From contig JAJZQG010000018.1 of assembly GCA_021847645.1 (NCBI GenBank), forward strand, positions 1-59,264: a DNA stretch of 59,264 bases, read 5' to 3'. The stretch is from Myxococcales bacterium (GTDB taxonomy: Bacteria > Myxococcota_A > Polyangia > Polyangiales > Polyangiaceae). The translations under genes and the position numbers were made by a program. The notes under the pieces were generated by a model. It was not told the origin of the DNA and made no database searches. It was given only the letters and a program-made list of their open reading frames with translations. How positions within the stretch are numbered: the first letter of the stretch is position 1; each line of letters begins with the position of its first letter. Of the stretch, positions 9,594 to 19,341 are shown in pieces.

Positions 9594-11180
9594 TCAGCTT
9601 CGCTGTTGCTCTGCCAGCATCGACGCCAGCCGTGCGGACAGCTCTTGCAGCCCAAAAGGCTTCTGCAGCAATCCACGGCAGCCTCGCCCCAGAACGTCCG
9701 ACATCTCCGCCGGCGCCGCATGCCCGCTCACCAGCAGCACGGCCACGCCGGGCCGTATCTTGTTCAACTCCTCGAATACCTGTGCGCCACTCATCGTCGG
9801 CATGACCATGTCCAGCAGCACCAGGTCAATCTCGTCTCCGCGCTGCCGGAACAGCGCAACAGCCTCAGGCCCGCTGCGCGCAACCAGCGCGTTGTAGCCC
9901 AGCTCCCGCACCATCGCCTCCGTCACCCGGCCGACCACCTCCTCGTCGTCGACGATCAACACCACCCCGCGCCCCTTGTGTAGCCTCTCCGGCGTGGCTG
10001 CATCCAGCGCCGCGGCGCTCCGCGACACAGGCAGGTGGATGTCGAATCGCGTGCCTACCCCAGGCTCGCTCCATACGTCGATCGTTCCGCCGTGGTTCTT
10101 GACGATGCCGTAGACCGACGCCAGCCCCAGCCCCGTGCCCCTGCCGATTTCCTTCGTCGTGAAGAATGGCTCGAAAACCCTCACCCGCGTCGCCTCGTCC
10201 ATGCCCGTGCCCGTGTCGCTGACCGTGAGCTCCACATAGCGCCCAGGCTCAACCCCGCGCGCCCGCGCGGTCGGCTCGTCCAACACAGCGTTGCGCAATG
10301 ACACTCGCAACCAGCCGCCTCCCGCCATCGCGTGCGCCGCATTCACATATAGATTCAGCAGCATCTGCTCGATGCGAGGACCATCCACGGCCGCGGTCCA
10401 CGCATCCGGTGCGCACGTCACCTCTACCGCAATCCCCTTGTGCGTGCGTGCGAACATCCCCGTCGTCCTTGTCACCAGCTGCCCCAGGTCCGTCGGCGCC
10501 ATGTCGCACGTGCCGCTTCCCGCAAATGTCAACAACTGCCGCGTCAATGCAGCAGCGCTTCGCACCTGCGCCTCGATCCCCTCGAGCAGATCGGCCACCG
10601 CCCGGCTCTGTCCCGCCTCCTGCCTCCCCAGCGACGCCAGCCCTCCCACGATCATCAGGATGTTGTTGAAGTCGTGCGCGACGCCCCCGGCCAACGTCCC
10701 CAGAGCCTCCATCTTGTGCGCATGCGCCAGCTGCGTTTCCAGCTGCTTCTGCTCGGTCAGATCCAGGACCACCGTTGTCACGACAGGCTCGGCGCCGATC
10801 TCGATGATGCGCGCGAACACCATCGTTTCGAAAGCCTTGCCGTACCGGTTGAAGAACCGCATGGGCAAGCCTCGCACTTCCCCAACCCGCGCCAGAACCT
10901 CCGCGAATTGCGCCCGATCTTCCCGGGCGATGATCCCGATCTCCCAGGTGGGCCGCCCTATGACTTCGTGCGCCTCGTAGCCCGATAGCTCGCAGAACTT
11001 GCGGTTGACCTCCAGCAATCGCCCCGTCTCCAGCTCCGTCACCGCGATGGGCTGGGGCGACAAGTCGAACAGCGCCTTGCAGTGAGGCTCGCTCTGACCC
11101 TGTTTCTCCGCTTCCGTTAGGCTCTGCACTTGCTCCGGCCCCCAGGACCGTCCAGCACTCCTGTTCGTCTCATCACGCAT
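9594..11180 (-). CDS. PAS-domain hybrid histidine kinase with C-terminal receiver
   Basis: A cytoplasmic sensor kinase of 528 residues with no membrane segment visible. Domain order: a PAS domain (about 35-150, FDLSPQPIAVTELETGRLLE to VVLDLTEQK), HisKA with the phospho-acceptor His in GGVAHDFNNILMI (about 175), HATPase_c with the N-box (LLNLYVNAAHAM), DTGTGMD and GRGTGLGLASVYGIVK, then a receiver domain (about 405-525) with the acidic pair in VLIVDDEE and the phospho-acceptor Asp in LVLLDMVMP. This NtrB/CckA-like layout usually feeds a phosphorelay. The start at 11180 (MRDETNRSAG) was preferred because residues further upstream are low-complexity and run into the divergent promoter region. 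The 271-base divergent spacer to the L,D-transpeptidase gene presumably holds both promoters. The target regulator is unknown. Confidence 0.88.
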   Translation of the reverse strand: MRDETNRSAGRSWGPEQVQSLTEAEKQGQSEPHCKALFDLSPQPIAVTELETGRLLEVNRKFCELSGYEAHEVIGRPTWEIGIIAREDRAQFAEVLARVGEVRGLPMRFFNRYGKAFETMVFARIIEIGAEPVVTTVVLDLTEQKQLETQLAHAHKMEALGTLAGGVAHDFNNILMIVGGLASLGRQEAGQSRAVADLLEGIEAQVRSAAALTRQLLTFAGSGTCDMAPTDLGQLVTRTTGMFARTHKGIAVEVTCAPDAWTAAVDGPRIEQMLLNLYVNAAHAMAGGGWLRVSLRNAVLDEPTARARGVEPGRYVELTVSDTGTGMDEATRVRVFEPFFTTKEIGRGTGLGLASVYGIVKNHGGTIDVWSEPGVGTRFDIHLPVSRSAAALDAATPERLHKGRGVVLIVDDEEVVGRVTEAMVRELGYNALVARSGPEAVALFRQRGDEIDLVLLDMVMPTMSGAQVFEELNKIRPGVAVLLVSGHAAPAEMSDVLGRGCRGLLQKPFGLQELSARLASMLAEQQRS

Positions 11181-11451
11181 CTGCCATCCTCGTCCCCGGT
11201 CCCCGCGTTCCGATCCGCCGACGTTACCGATGGCCGGTGCGAACCGCAACTCGCGATCCCGCACGGGCGAATGCGTGCGAACGGCCTCGGATCTCCCCGT
11301 TGGCGTCCACATGGCCGCGCCTGCTCCACTCGGTGCGTGCGTTGCAGCACGCAACCGCGCAGCGACGCCACGCCATGCGCCGCCACGGCCGCCTCGCATG
11401 CTCGTCGGCTTTCCGGTGTGCTTCCGTGCTCGATCGTGGCATACCCTCGCC

Positions 11452-13134
11452 ATGCGACCGATGCACGGAACCCTCGTGGTCCTGCTTGCGGCCGCCGCGT
11501 GCTCAGTGGCTGGTTGCAAGTGCTCCTCAACTTCCCATCCGGGAGCGTCCCCGGACCCCTCCGCCTCCGCGAGCTTGGACCCCGCCTCATCCAGTGCACC
11601 GGCGGGCGTCGATCTGTCCGCCGCCCCTACCCAGGGACCGGTCCTCGCCGCCAAAGGCTTGTGGGTCGTCATCCGGGACAAGCCCAGCGAGTCGGCTGAC
11701 AAGATCGGCTACGTCCGCCTCGGCGGCATCGTCAAGCGAGAGGACAACCCCGTCTCCAAGGCTGGGTGTCCGGGCGGCTGGTACAAGGTCGAGCCCCGCG
11801 GCTACGCCTGCAACGACGACGACGCCTCGCTGGATCCCCAGGATCCCATCGTGCGCGCAGCCTCGCGACGGCCCGACCTCGACAAGCCCATGCCCTACGC
11901 CTACGGCTTCGTGCGCGCCGTGCTGCCCCTGTACCTCAAGGTCCCTACGGCCCAGGAGCAACTCGATTCGGAGTTCAAGCTCAAGGACCACCTCGACTGG
12001 TTCAACACCGAGGGCCGAAAGCTCAACCGCGAAGTCGCCCTCGGCGCCAACGACGTCTTCACCGATTCCATGGGCATTCCTCGCGATGACGTGAAGGTCA
12101 AGCGCCTCGTGACCGACATGACCGAGGGCGAGTTGTTCGGCGGCAACGGCGACGACGATCCCATCCCCTGGTGGCTCGACGGGGGACGCAAGATCCCCAA
12201 CGTCAGCGGCTTCAAGGTCCCCGACTTCGCAGTGTTCGCGGACCGCGCACGCCGCCACGCCGGCTTGTCCTTCGTCGGCTCGTTCCAAACCGGTGCCGAC
12301 TCGTTCAACCGGCGTTTCGGCATCACCGTCGACCTGCGCCTCGCTCCCGCCAGCAAGGTCAAACCCGATCGCGGCTCTCCCTTCCACGGCGTGGAGCTCA
12401 CCAGCGAGCTGGCCTTGCCCATCGCGTGGGTCAACGACACCGACGTCAGGCAGTACAAGATCGACGGGGACAACGTCCGCGCCTACAAGAAGACCGTGCC
12501 GCTGCGGACCGTGGTGAAGCTCACGGGCCAGAAGAAGTTCGTCGATCGGCGCCTGTACTACGAGGGCGCGGACGGCAAGTGGCTTCGGTCATCCCAGATC
12601 GCGATTGCCTCGGCTCCCGAGACCATGCCCGATGCCGCCAAGGCGGGCGAGAAGTGGGTCGATGTCTCGATCATGCAGCAGACGCTGGTTTTGTGGGAAG
12701 GCCAGAAGCCCGTGTACGCAACGCTCGTGTCTACCGGTCAGGACATGATGGGTGATCCCAAGACCACCAAGTCGACCGTGCGAGGTACCTTCCGCATCTT
12801 CGCCAAGCACGTCACCACCGCCATGGACTCGAACGAAGGGCTCACCAGGGACACCGGGGATCCCGAATACGGTAAGACCAAGCGAAGAGGGCAGGGAACC
12901 TTCCTGCTCGCCGATGTGCCCTGGGTCGAGTACTTCAAGGGCAGCTACGCCCTGCACGGCACCTACTGGCACGACGTGTTCGGCCACGCGCGCTCCCACG
13001 GCTGCGTCAACCTGTCCCCGATCGACGCGCACCGCGTCTTCTTCTGGACCACGCCCAACGTCCCGCAAGGCTGGCATGGTGTCTACGCCCGCGGCGACAA
13101 CGGCCAGGGCACGGTCGTCTACATCCACGAGTAG
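11452..13134 (+). CDS. L,D-transpeptidase (YkuD-type) lipoprotein
   Basis: A protein of about 560 residues with a lipoprotein signal (MRPMHGTLVVLL core, lipobox SVAGC near residue 21) and a Ser/Pro/Ala linker. A long central region of about 400 residues with a possible SH3-like start (GLWVVIRDKPSESADKIGYV) follows. The C-terminal YkuD catalytic domain ends HGTYWHDVFGHARSHGCVNL, with the conserved His and the nucleophilic Cys (about C518) in SHGCVNLSP. Such enzymes form 3-3 cross-links in peptidoglycan or attach proteins to it. The domain is C-terminal and the anchor N-terminal, so it should act in the periplasm. The extended, unassigned central region is larger than in minimal YkuD enzymes. 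It diverges from the hybrid kinase gene. Confidence 0.88.
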   Translation: MRPMHGTLVVLLAAAACSVAGCKCSSTSHPGASPDPSASASLDPASSSAPAGVDLSAAPTQGPVLAAKGLWVVIRDKPSESADKIGYVRLGGIVKREDNPVSKAGCPGGWYKVEPRGYACNDDDASLDPQDPIVRAASRRPDLDKPMPYAYGFVRAVLPLYLKVPTAQEQLDSEFKLKDHLDWFNTEGRKLNREVALGANDVFTDSMGIPRDDVKVKRLVTDMTEGELFGGNGDDDPIPWWLDGGRKIPNVSGFKVPDFAVFADRARRHAGLSFVGSFQTGADSFNRRFGITVDLRLAPASKVKPDRGSPFHGVELTSELALPIAWVNDTDVRQYKIDGDNVRAYKKTVPLRTVVKLTGQKKFVDRRLYYEGADGKWLRSSQIAIASAPETMPDAAKAGEKWVDVSIMQQTLVLWEGQKPVYATLVSTGQDMMGDPKTTKSTVRGTFRIFAKHVTTAMDSNEGLTRDTGDPEYGKTKRRGQGTFLLADVPWVEYFKGSYALHGTYWHDVFGHARSHGCVNLSPIDAHRVFFWTTPNVPQGWHGVYARGDNGQGTVVYIHE

Positions 13135-13168
13135 CAGCGCGCCCCCCGCAACTCATCTCGTGCTCGTG

Positions 13169-14215
13169 CTACCAGGCGCGCAGTTCCTTGCCGCACACCG
13201 TGGCCGTGAACGATCCCGCTACCGAGTACTTCAACGCCGGATCGGCTTCCTCCAGCGTCATCGCCGCCAGACTGCCTCTCACCACGCCGCCCACCCGCGC
13301 GTCCGCCGAGTCGATCTCGATGAGCCCCGCGCCGTCGTCCGCGTGCACCGATCGCTCCCCGCTGTGCCCGTCGTTCATCTGCATCACCCACCTAGCGGGC
13401 ATCAAGGTCCCCGCGTGGTAGTCGCCCCGCGCCCCAGCACCCACCTCCACCCCGCGCAGAAAGGGCGTCGCGCGATTCACCGAGTGACACTCCACGGCGA
13501 TCGGGTAGGCCTTGAACTCCAGGATAGGCTTGCCCTCCGCGTCGTCGCGCACGTACGCGAGCACCGTCGCAAACGTCAGGCTCTTGCCCGCCACCAGCCC
13601 CTGCACCGGGCTGCGAGCGCGATCCACCGCCGGCATCGACGGGACCGTCGGTTGCGCCGAGCACACCATCGCGTCGAACGAGCCGGACAGGTCGTAGCGC
13701 GGCGCGTCCTTGTCATTGCCCGGTGCGAAATGCATCTCGACGTGCCCGCGCACCACCGACCCGTTGCCGATACGCACCTCGTCGATCCGGGCCGACACGT
13801 TGCCCGCCGGAACCTCGCTCACGCCACCTGCTCCGCTGAGCTCGATGGGAACCGACAGATCGTGCGACACGAAGAAGTCGCCGGCCGGACCCGATGGAAT
13901 CGTCAGCTGCACGGCCATGTCGTCCGGTCGCAGCCCCGTGCTCGCGCAGGTCAGCTTCCGGTCGTAGATCGTTACCGTCACCCACCGCGGGTATACGTCC
14001 GCAACCGCAGTTGTCCCTTCGAATGCGCGGCCCGCCCACACACCGCACATGCGTGGCGTCGCGTTTTCGTTTCCCCGCCCTGCCGACGGCGCTGTGCGGC
14101 TCGCGGCCGACGCGGTCGGTGCCGCGCTCGCGCCGCCGTCATCGCTCCGTCCTCGGGCGCTTGGTGGGCAGCATGCAGGGATGCTCGCGAGAACGACGAT
14201 CGCTGCGGCCCTCAC
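13169..14215 (-). CDS. Lipoprotein of unknown function, coupled to the lipid kinase gene
   Basis: A protein of 348 residues that starts with GTG (VRAAAIVVLASIPACCPPS). The hydrophobic stretch followed by IPAC is a good lipobox at about residue 15. The mature part begins with a low-complexity Ser/Ala/Gly segment, followed by what looks like repeated beta-rich domains containing a few cysteines (MCGVW, LTCAS, MVCSA, VECHS, TVCGK). I do not recognise the family. The GTG overlaps the stop of the upstream lipid-kinase gene (ATGTGA arrangement at 14212-14217), which indicates translational coupling. It faces the L,D-transpeptidase gene tail to tail with about 34 bases between the stops. Confidence 0.75.
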   Translation of the reverse strand: MRAAAIVVLASIPACCPPSARGRSDDGGASAAPTASAASRTAPSAGRGNENATPRMCGVWAGRAFEGTTAVADVYPRWVTVTIYDRKLTCASTGLRPDDMAVQLTIPSGPAGDFFVSHDLSVPIELSGAGGVSEVPAGNVSARIDEVRIGNGSVVRGHVEMHFAPGNDKDAPRYDLSGSFDAMVCSAQPTVPSMPAVDRARSPVQGLVAGKSLTFATVLAYVRDDAEGKPILEFKAYPIAVECHSVNRATPFLRGVEVGAGARGDYHAGTLMPARWVMQMNDGHSGERSVHADDGAGLIEIDSADARVGGVVRGSLAAMTLEEADPALKYSVAGSFTATVCGKELRAW

Positions 14216-15147
14216 ATGCGCACCTGCAGCAGGCTTTGCGCCACGCTCACGCTGATCGGCAGCTTGCCCGGCGTCTCGCCGTCCATGTCGAGCAGCACGT
14301 CTGCTTGGCCGGGTGCCGCCACGGCCTCGATGCTCTTGCCGCGCGTGGTGCTCACCTTGGGAACGCCCACGTGCGCGCCGCGATAGATCTTTGACGACAG
14401 CGCCAGGGACTCGCGTCGTGTCATGTCGCCCAGGCACACCACGTCGAACATGCCGTCGCTGCAGTCCGCTTCGGGCGCGATCATCATCCCCCCTCCGAAG
14501 TACCGGCCGTTCGCCATCGCCACGTTGAAGATCGGTCCGTCCACGAACGTCGTGCCGTCGACCACAACGCGCACGTGCGCGTTGCGATAGCGGATCAGGG
14601 CCCGTGCACTGCCCACGAAGAACGACGCCTTGCCGCCGAGCCACTTGGGAGCCTGGTTGACCAGCGTGTCCGTCACGCCGCCAATGCCGAACGACGTGAT
14701 GTTGACGAACGCCCGGATACTGTCCTTACCGGCGAAATCCACCAGCCGCATCACCCCGAGGTCCACGGGCATGAGCTTGTCACCGCGCAGACGCGACACC
14801 GCTTCGTCCACGTCGCCGCTCAGGCCCAGCGTGCGCTTGAAGTCGCCGCCGGTGCCGATGGGAATCACCGCGAGCTCGGGCCCGCGACGCGGCTCTCCCC
14901 GATCGTCGAGCCAGGCTTGCACCGCTTCGTTCAGCGTCCCGTCGCCCCCCACGACCGCGACCACGTCGACGCCGTCGTTGAACGCTTCCCGCGCCAGACG
15001 GCTCGCGTCACCGGGTTCCGCCGTGCGCGCAACCTCGAAACGCAGGTCGAGTCGGCGCATCGCCTGAAGGATGTGGGGGAGCCGGCGCGCCGCCGCGCCG
15101 CTTCCCGCCCGGGGGTTCAGGATCAGCCTCACGCGGGGGTCGGACAT
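14212..15147 (-). CDS. Diacylglycerol kinase catalytic-domain lipid kinase (YegS/DgkB-like)
   Basis: A protein of 311 residues with the DAGK catalytic domain, which phosphorylates diacylglycerol or related lipids. Motifs are LILNPRAGSGAAAR at the N-terminus, the nucleotide loop VVGGDGTLNEAVQ near residue 75, PIGTGGDFKRTL, and the C-terminal half SFGIGGVTDTLV, MANGRYFGGGM and PEADCSDGMFDV. All positions expected for the YegS/BmrU family look intact. ATG 15147 (MSDPRVRLILNP) was chosen over an in-frame ATG at 15219, which would prepend 24 residues unlike the family. It is the first gene of a probable two-gene operon with the following lipoprotein, and it diverges from the RRM gene. Confidence 0.9.
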   Translation of the reverse strand: MSDPRVRLILNPRAGSGAAARRLPHILQAMRRLDLRFEVARTAEPGDASRLAREAFNDGVDVVAVVGGDGTLNEAVQAWLDDRGEPRRGPELAVIPIGTGGDFKRTLGLSGDVDEAVSRLRGDKLMPVDLGVMRLVDFAGKDSIRAFVNITSFGIGGVTDTLVNQAPKWLGGKASFFVGSARALIRYRNAHVRVVVDGTTFVDGPIFNVAMANGRYFGGGMMIAPEADCSDGMFDVVCLGDMTRRESLALSSKIYRGAHVGVPKVSTTRGKSIEAVAAPGQADVLLDMDGETPGKLPISVSVAQSLLQVRM

Positions 15148-15228
15148 CAGAAAAACCAGCGTAGACCCGTCCGGGCCCGTAGGGCAGGGGGTTTGACGCC
15201 TCCCCGATACTCCCCCCAAGTCTCCGGC

Positions 15229-15256
15229 TTGACGAGTGCGTTGAGTCGAATATCGT
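15229..15256 (+). promoter_or_regulatory. Candidate sigma-70-type promoter of the RRM gene
   Basis: A -35-like TTGACG (15229-15234) and a -10-like TATCGT (15251-15256) are separated by 16 bases. Transcription would start near 15263 and leave a leader of about 125 bases before the RRM protein's ATG. This is a by-eye match only. Confidence 0.4.
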
Positions 15257-15287
15257 CGGAAGGCGGCTCCCCAAGGAGACTTTGGCG

Positions 15288-15398
15288 GTGTATCCTACCT
15301 CAACGAGGAGCACCGCTTCCCGCTCACCCCAAGAACGCCGTAAATTGACTCCCGAGATCGCCGGTCCACAAGGAGACGAACGTCTGCATGTCTGCTGA
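15288..15398 (+). promoter_or_regulatory. Possible upstream ORF overlapping the RRM gene start
   Basis: A GTG at 15288, 9 bases after a strong AAGGAG (15273-15278), opens a 36-codon frame. It ends at a TGA (15396-15398), 11 bases inside the RRM gene in another frame. The peptide is basic and polar and does not share the G/C-ending codon bias of real genes here, so it is more likely a leader or regulatory ORF than a conserved protein. The RRM gene has its own AAGGAGA at 15370-15376. Confidence 0.3.
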
Positions 15399-16257
15399 GG
15401 ATGCTCGCAAGTTGTTCGTGGCGGGCCTACCCGACACCATCACGGAGGACATTCTTCGTCAGCTGTTCGAGGCTACGGGAGGCACGGTCGTCGATGTGAG
15501 CATTCCGAGGGACCGGGCTACTGGTCGCCCTCGGGGATTCGGCTTCGTCACCCTCGCCACGTCCGACGAAGCCTTGTCCGCGCGAGACTCGCTCGATGGT
15601 TCGGTCCAAGCCGGTCGTCCGATCTCGGTCCGGCCGTTCCAGGCTGAGCCCCCGCGCCGCGGCGAGGGAGGTCCGCGCCCCTCCGCCCCGCCCCCGTCCG
15701 CCGCTGGACCGGCATCGCCCGACCGCACCCTGTATGTCGGCAACTTGCCCTACGACACCACCGAGCACGAAGTCGACGAGTTCATCAAGAGCAAGGGCGC
15801 CGCTAGCCCCGCTCGCGTCAACCTCCCCATGGACCAAGATGGACGACGTCGAGGCTTCGGCTTCGTGACCATGGAGTCCGCCGAGGCTGCCCAGCAGGCC
15901 CTCGAGGCCCTTCGCGGAGCCGACATGCGCGGCCGACGCCTCGTCGTCAACATCGCCCATCCCAAGGGCGAACGCCCCATGCGGCCCGATGGTGGCGGTC
16001 CTCCCAGCGGCAGCTTCCGCCCGTCGGGCCCGCCCCCCGGCTCCCCGGACCGGCCCCCTCGCGGCATGAGCCCGTCCTTCCCTCCCATGCCCCCGCCCGA
16101 TCAGCCACGACGCACCTTCGACGATCGCCGTCGGACACCTGCACGCCCCGAGGCCGAGGCCGATGGCCGCGGCAAGCGCAAGGCCAAGGGCGGCACCCGC
16201 GAACGTCGCAACCGTCAGGATTGGGAAACCGACTACCTCGACGACGACGACGAGTGA
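15388..16257 (+). CDS. RNA-binding protein with two RRM domains and a disordered C-terminus
   Basis: A protein of 289 residues. RRM1 (about 8-85) has RNP2-like KLFVAGLP and RNP1-like RPRGFGFVTL. RRM2 (about 112-190) has TLYVGNLPYDTTE and RRRGFGFVTM. The aromatic residues that stack on RNA are therefore present in both. A Pro/Arg-rich linker separates them, and the C-terminal 90 residues are a Pro/Gly/Arg-rich, then basic and acidic, low-complexity tail ending in a run of Asp/Glu. Bacterial RRM proteins of this kind are usually single-domain (cyanobacterial Rbp), so the tandem form is less common. The role is probably post-transcriptional. The ATG is preceded by AAGGAGACGAA and overlaps a possible upstream ORF. 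Confidence 0.88.
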   Translation: MSAEDARKLFVAGLPDTITEDILRQLFEATGGTVVDVSIPRDRATGRPRGFGFVTLATSDEALSARDSLDGSVQAGRPISVRPFQAEPPRRGEGGPRPSAPPPSAAGPASPDRTLYVGNLPYDTTEHEVDEFIKSKGAASPARVNLPMDQDGRRRGFGFVTMESAEAAQQALEALRGADMRGRRLVVNIAHPKGERPMRPDGGGPPSGSFRPSGPPPGSPDRPPRGMSPSFPPMPPPDQPRRTFDDRRRTPARPEAEADGRGKRKAKGGTRERRNRQDWETDYLDDDDE

Positions 16258-16334
16258 GTCTCGTCGCGTGTCCCATGCGCCCTGCCAAGCCTTGTACCGC
16301 GCGCGACCGTAGCGCACGGCGTTGGCGGAACGCC

Positions 16335-16362
16335 TTGACTTTCGACGCAGGGACCGTATAAC
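16335..16362 (+). promoter_or_regulatory. Strong sigma-70-like promoter of rpmG
   Basis: TTGACT (16335-16340) and TATAAC (16357-16362) are separated by 16 bases. Each matches five of six consensus positions, which is unusual in such G+C-rich DNA. The expected start is near 16369, about 27 bases before the rpmG ATG. This is the best promoter by eye in the window and suits a ribosomal protein gene. Confidence 0.6.
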
Positions 16363-16395
16363 GCCTGCCTTCCGACCGTTTCCCGGAGTTTTCTC

Positions 16396-16554
16396 ATGCG
16401 TGACCTCATCAAGTTGACTTGCTCGAACTGCGGGCGGGCAAACTACGTCACTGACAAGAACAAGCGCACCATGACGCAGAAGCTCGAGATCAAGAAGTTC
16501 TGCCCGGCATGTCGTGCCCACCACGTTCACAAGGAAGGCAAGATCAGCAAGTAG
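16396..16554 (+). CDS. rpmG: 50S ribosomal protein L33, zinc-ribbon (C+) form
   Basis: A 52-residue protein beginning [17 protein letters not shown] and ending EGKISK. It carries two CxxC pairs (TCSNC and FCPAC) that bind zinc, so this is the zinc-dependent form of L33 rather than the cysteine-free paralogue. Size and sequence are typical of a large-subunit protein near the E site. A strong promoter lies directly upstream and a GGAG-like site precedes the ATG. In many bacteria rpmG is next to secE-nusG. Here it is followed, after about 300 bases, by mreB, so that usual linkage is absent. Confidence 0.93.
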   Translation: MRDLIKLTCSNCGRANYVTDKNKRTMTQKLEIKKFCPACRAHHVHKEGKISK

Positions 16555-17890
<1,336 letters not shown>

Positions 17891-17926
17891 CCCAAGGGGT
17901 TCCGTCGCGACCGGAGCGATGCTGCC

Positions 17927-18811
17927 GTGGACTTACTGCGCCGCTACCGTGACCCCTTCATCGTGGTCGTCTTGCTCGCTGTCCCGTTCTTCTTCCTGCG
18001 TGCCAATATCCGCAAGCCGCAGGAGCTCAACGCATTCGACAGCGCCATCATCCGCGTCTCCACTCCCTTCCAGTACGCCGCTTCCTTGCTCGCTCGCGGC
18101 GTCTCCTCCCTCGTCAGCGACTACGTCTACCTCGTCGACGTCAAGCGCGACAACCGACAGCTCGCCTATGACAACGCCGTCCTTCGCGAACGCGTCCGCC
18201 ACCTCGAGCAGGCCCAGGCCGAAAACCTCCGCCTCAAGAAGCTCCTAGGCCTGCGCGAGTCCCTGCCCGTCGACGTCGTCAGCGCCCACGTCGTCTCCAA
18301 GGACACCACCGAGTTCTTCCGCGTCGCTCGCGTCACCCTCGACCGAAGCGCCCGCAACATCCGCCCCAACATGCCCGTGCTGTCCGTCGACGGCGTCGTC
18401 GGCACCGTCCATCGCGTCGCCGGCGAAACCGTCGATGTCCAGCTCACCGTCGACTCCGGCAGCGGCATCGACGTCGTCGTCGAGCGTACCGGCGCCCGAG
18501 GCTTCGTTCGCGGCACCGGCGACCGCAACCACTACGCCTGTCGCGTCGAATACATGCAGCGAACCGACGAGGTCGCCGAGGGCGACCTGCTGATCACCAG
18601 CGGCGTCGGCAAACGCTTCCCCAAAGGGATCCCCGTCGCCCGTGTCAGCAAGGTCGTCCGCAAGGACTTCGGCATCTATCAGTCCGTCGAAGCCACGCCC
18701 GTTGTCGACATGTCTCGCCTCGACAACGTTCTCATCGTCACCTCCATGGGCCCCGACGACTCGGAGGCTGCCGCGGCCGAGCCCAAGCCTGCGGCCCCTG
18801 CAGGCCCTTGA
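17927..18811 (+). CDS. mreC: Rod-shape-determining protein MreC
   Basis: A bitopic inner-membrane protein of 294 residues whose periplasmic part scaffolds the elongasome and activates PBP2. There is one N-terminal membrane segment (DPFIVVVLLAVPFFFL, residues 8-23). A coiled coil follows (about 70-105, with RENxLRERVRHLEQAQAE-like heptads). The beta-rich MreC domain (about 115-280) has SAHVVSKD, VLSVDGVVGTVHRV, GFVRGTGDR and a VAEGDLLITSGVGKRFPKG block. The start is GTG 17927. ATG of mreD follows two bases after the stop. The C-terminal tail is short and Ala/Pro-rich. Confidence 0.93.
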   Translation: MDLLRRYRDPFIVVVLLAVPFFFLRANIRKPQELNAFDSAIIRVSTPFQYAASLLARGVSSLVSDYVYLVDVKRDNRQLAYDNAVLRERVRHLEQAQAENLRLKKLLGLRESLPVDVVSAHVVSKDTTEFFRVARVTLDRSARNIRPNMPVLSVDGVVGTVHRVAGETVDVQLTVDSGSGIDVVVERTGARGFVRGTGDRNHYACRVEYMQRTDEVAEGDLLITSGVGKRFPKGIPVARVSKVVRKDFGIYQSVEATPVVDMSRLDNVLIVTSMGPDDSEAAAAEPKPAAPAGP

Positions 18812-18813
18812 CC

Positions 18814-19341
18814 ATGCGGAACACGGCCTTCCTCTCCCTGGGTGTCGGCTTGCTGCTGCTGCAGTCCGCCGCCTTCTGGTTCCTGGGCTCCCTGCCTTGG
18901 TCCGGCTTCACTCCGTCGCTCACCTTGCCGCTTATCGTCTTCATGGGCACCCACGAGTACTCCCTGTCGCGCGGCGCTGCCCTCGCTTGCGTGCTCGGCT
19001 ATGGCCTCGATCTGCTCGCCTCCGCACCGGTCGGCTTGTTCACCTTCGTCTCCGTCGCCACCTTCGTGCTCGCTCGCGCCGCCGGCGTGCGCCTCGCCGC
19101 CCAGCACATCATCACCCAGGCCCCCCTCGCGTTCGCCTTCTCCGTCGCCCAAAGCGTCATGGCCCTCGTCCTTCTCGCCATCTTCGGTCGCAACCCCCAC
19201 GGCGCCCGCGAAATGGTCGCCCTCGTTCTGCCTCACGCCACCAGCACCGCCGTCGTGTCGCCCATCGTCTTCGCTCTCGCCAACCGCGTCCATTCGATCA
19301 CCGGCCCCGCTGCCGGCCAAGGGAGGGCTCCCGCGACATGA
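18814..19341 (+). CDS. mreD: Rod-shape-determining membrane protein MreD
   Basis: A small polytopic membrane protein of 175 residues with about five or six hydrophobic segments (LGVGLLLLQSAAFWFL at the N-terminus). The typical MreD feature of a helix rich in small residues followed by GYGLDLLASAPVGLFTF is present (GLDL...P.G). The family is poorly conserved, so the call rests heavily on operon position between mreC and mrdA. ATG 18814 is used; a TTG at 18808 overlapping the mreC stop is possible. Its stop overlaps the mrdA start in an ATGA (19338-19341), so translation is coupled. Confidence 0.9.
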   Translation: MRNTAFLSLGVGLLLLQSAAFWFLGSLPWSGFTPSLTLPLIVFMGTHEYSLSRGAALACVLGYGLDLLASAPVGLFTFVSVATFVLARAAGVRLAAQHIITQAPLAFAFSVAQSVMALVLLAIFGRNPHGAREMVALVLPHATSTAVVSPIVFALANRVHSITGPAAGQGRAPAT

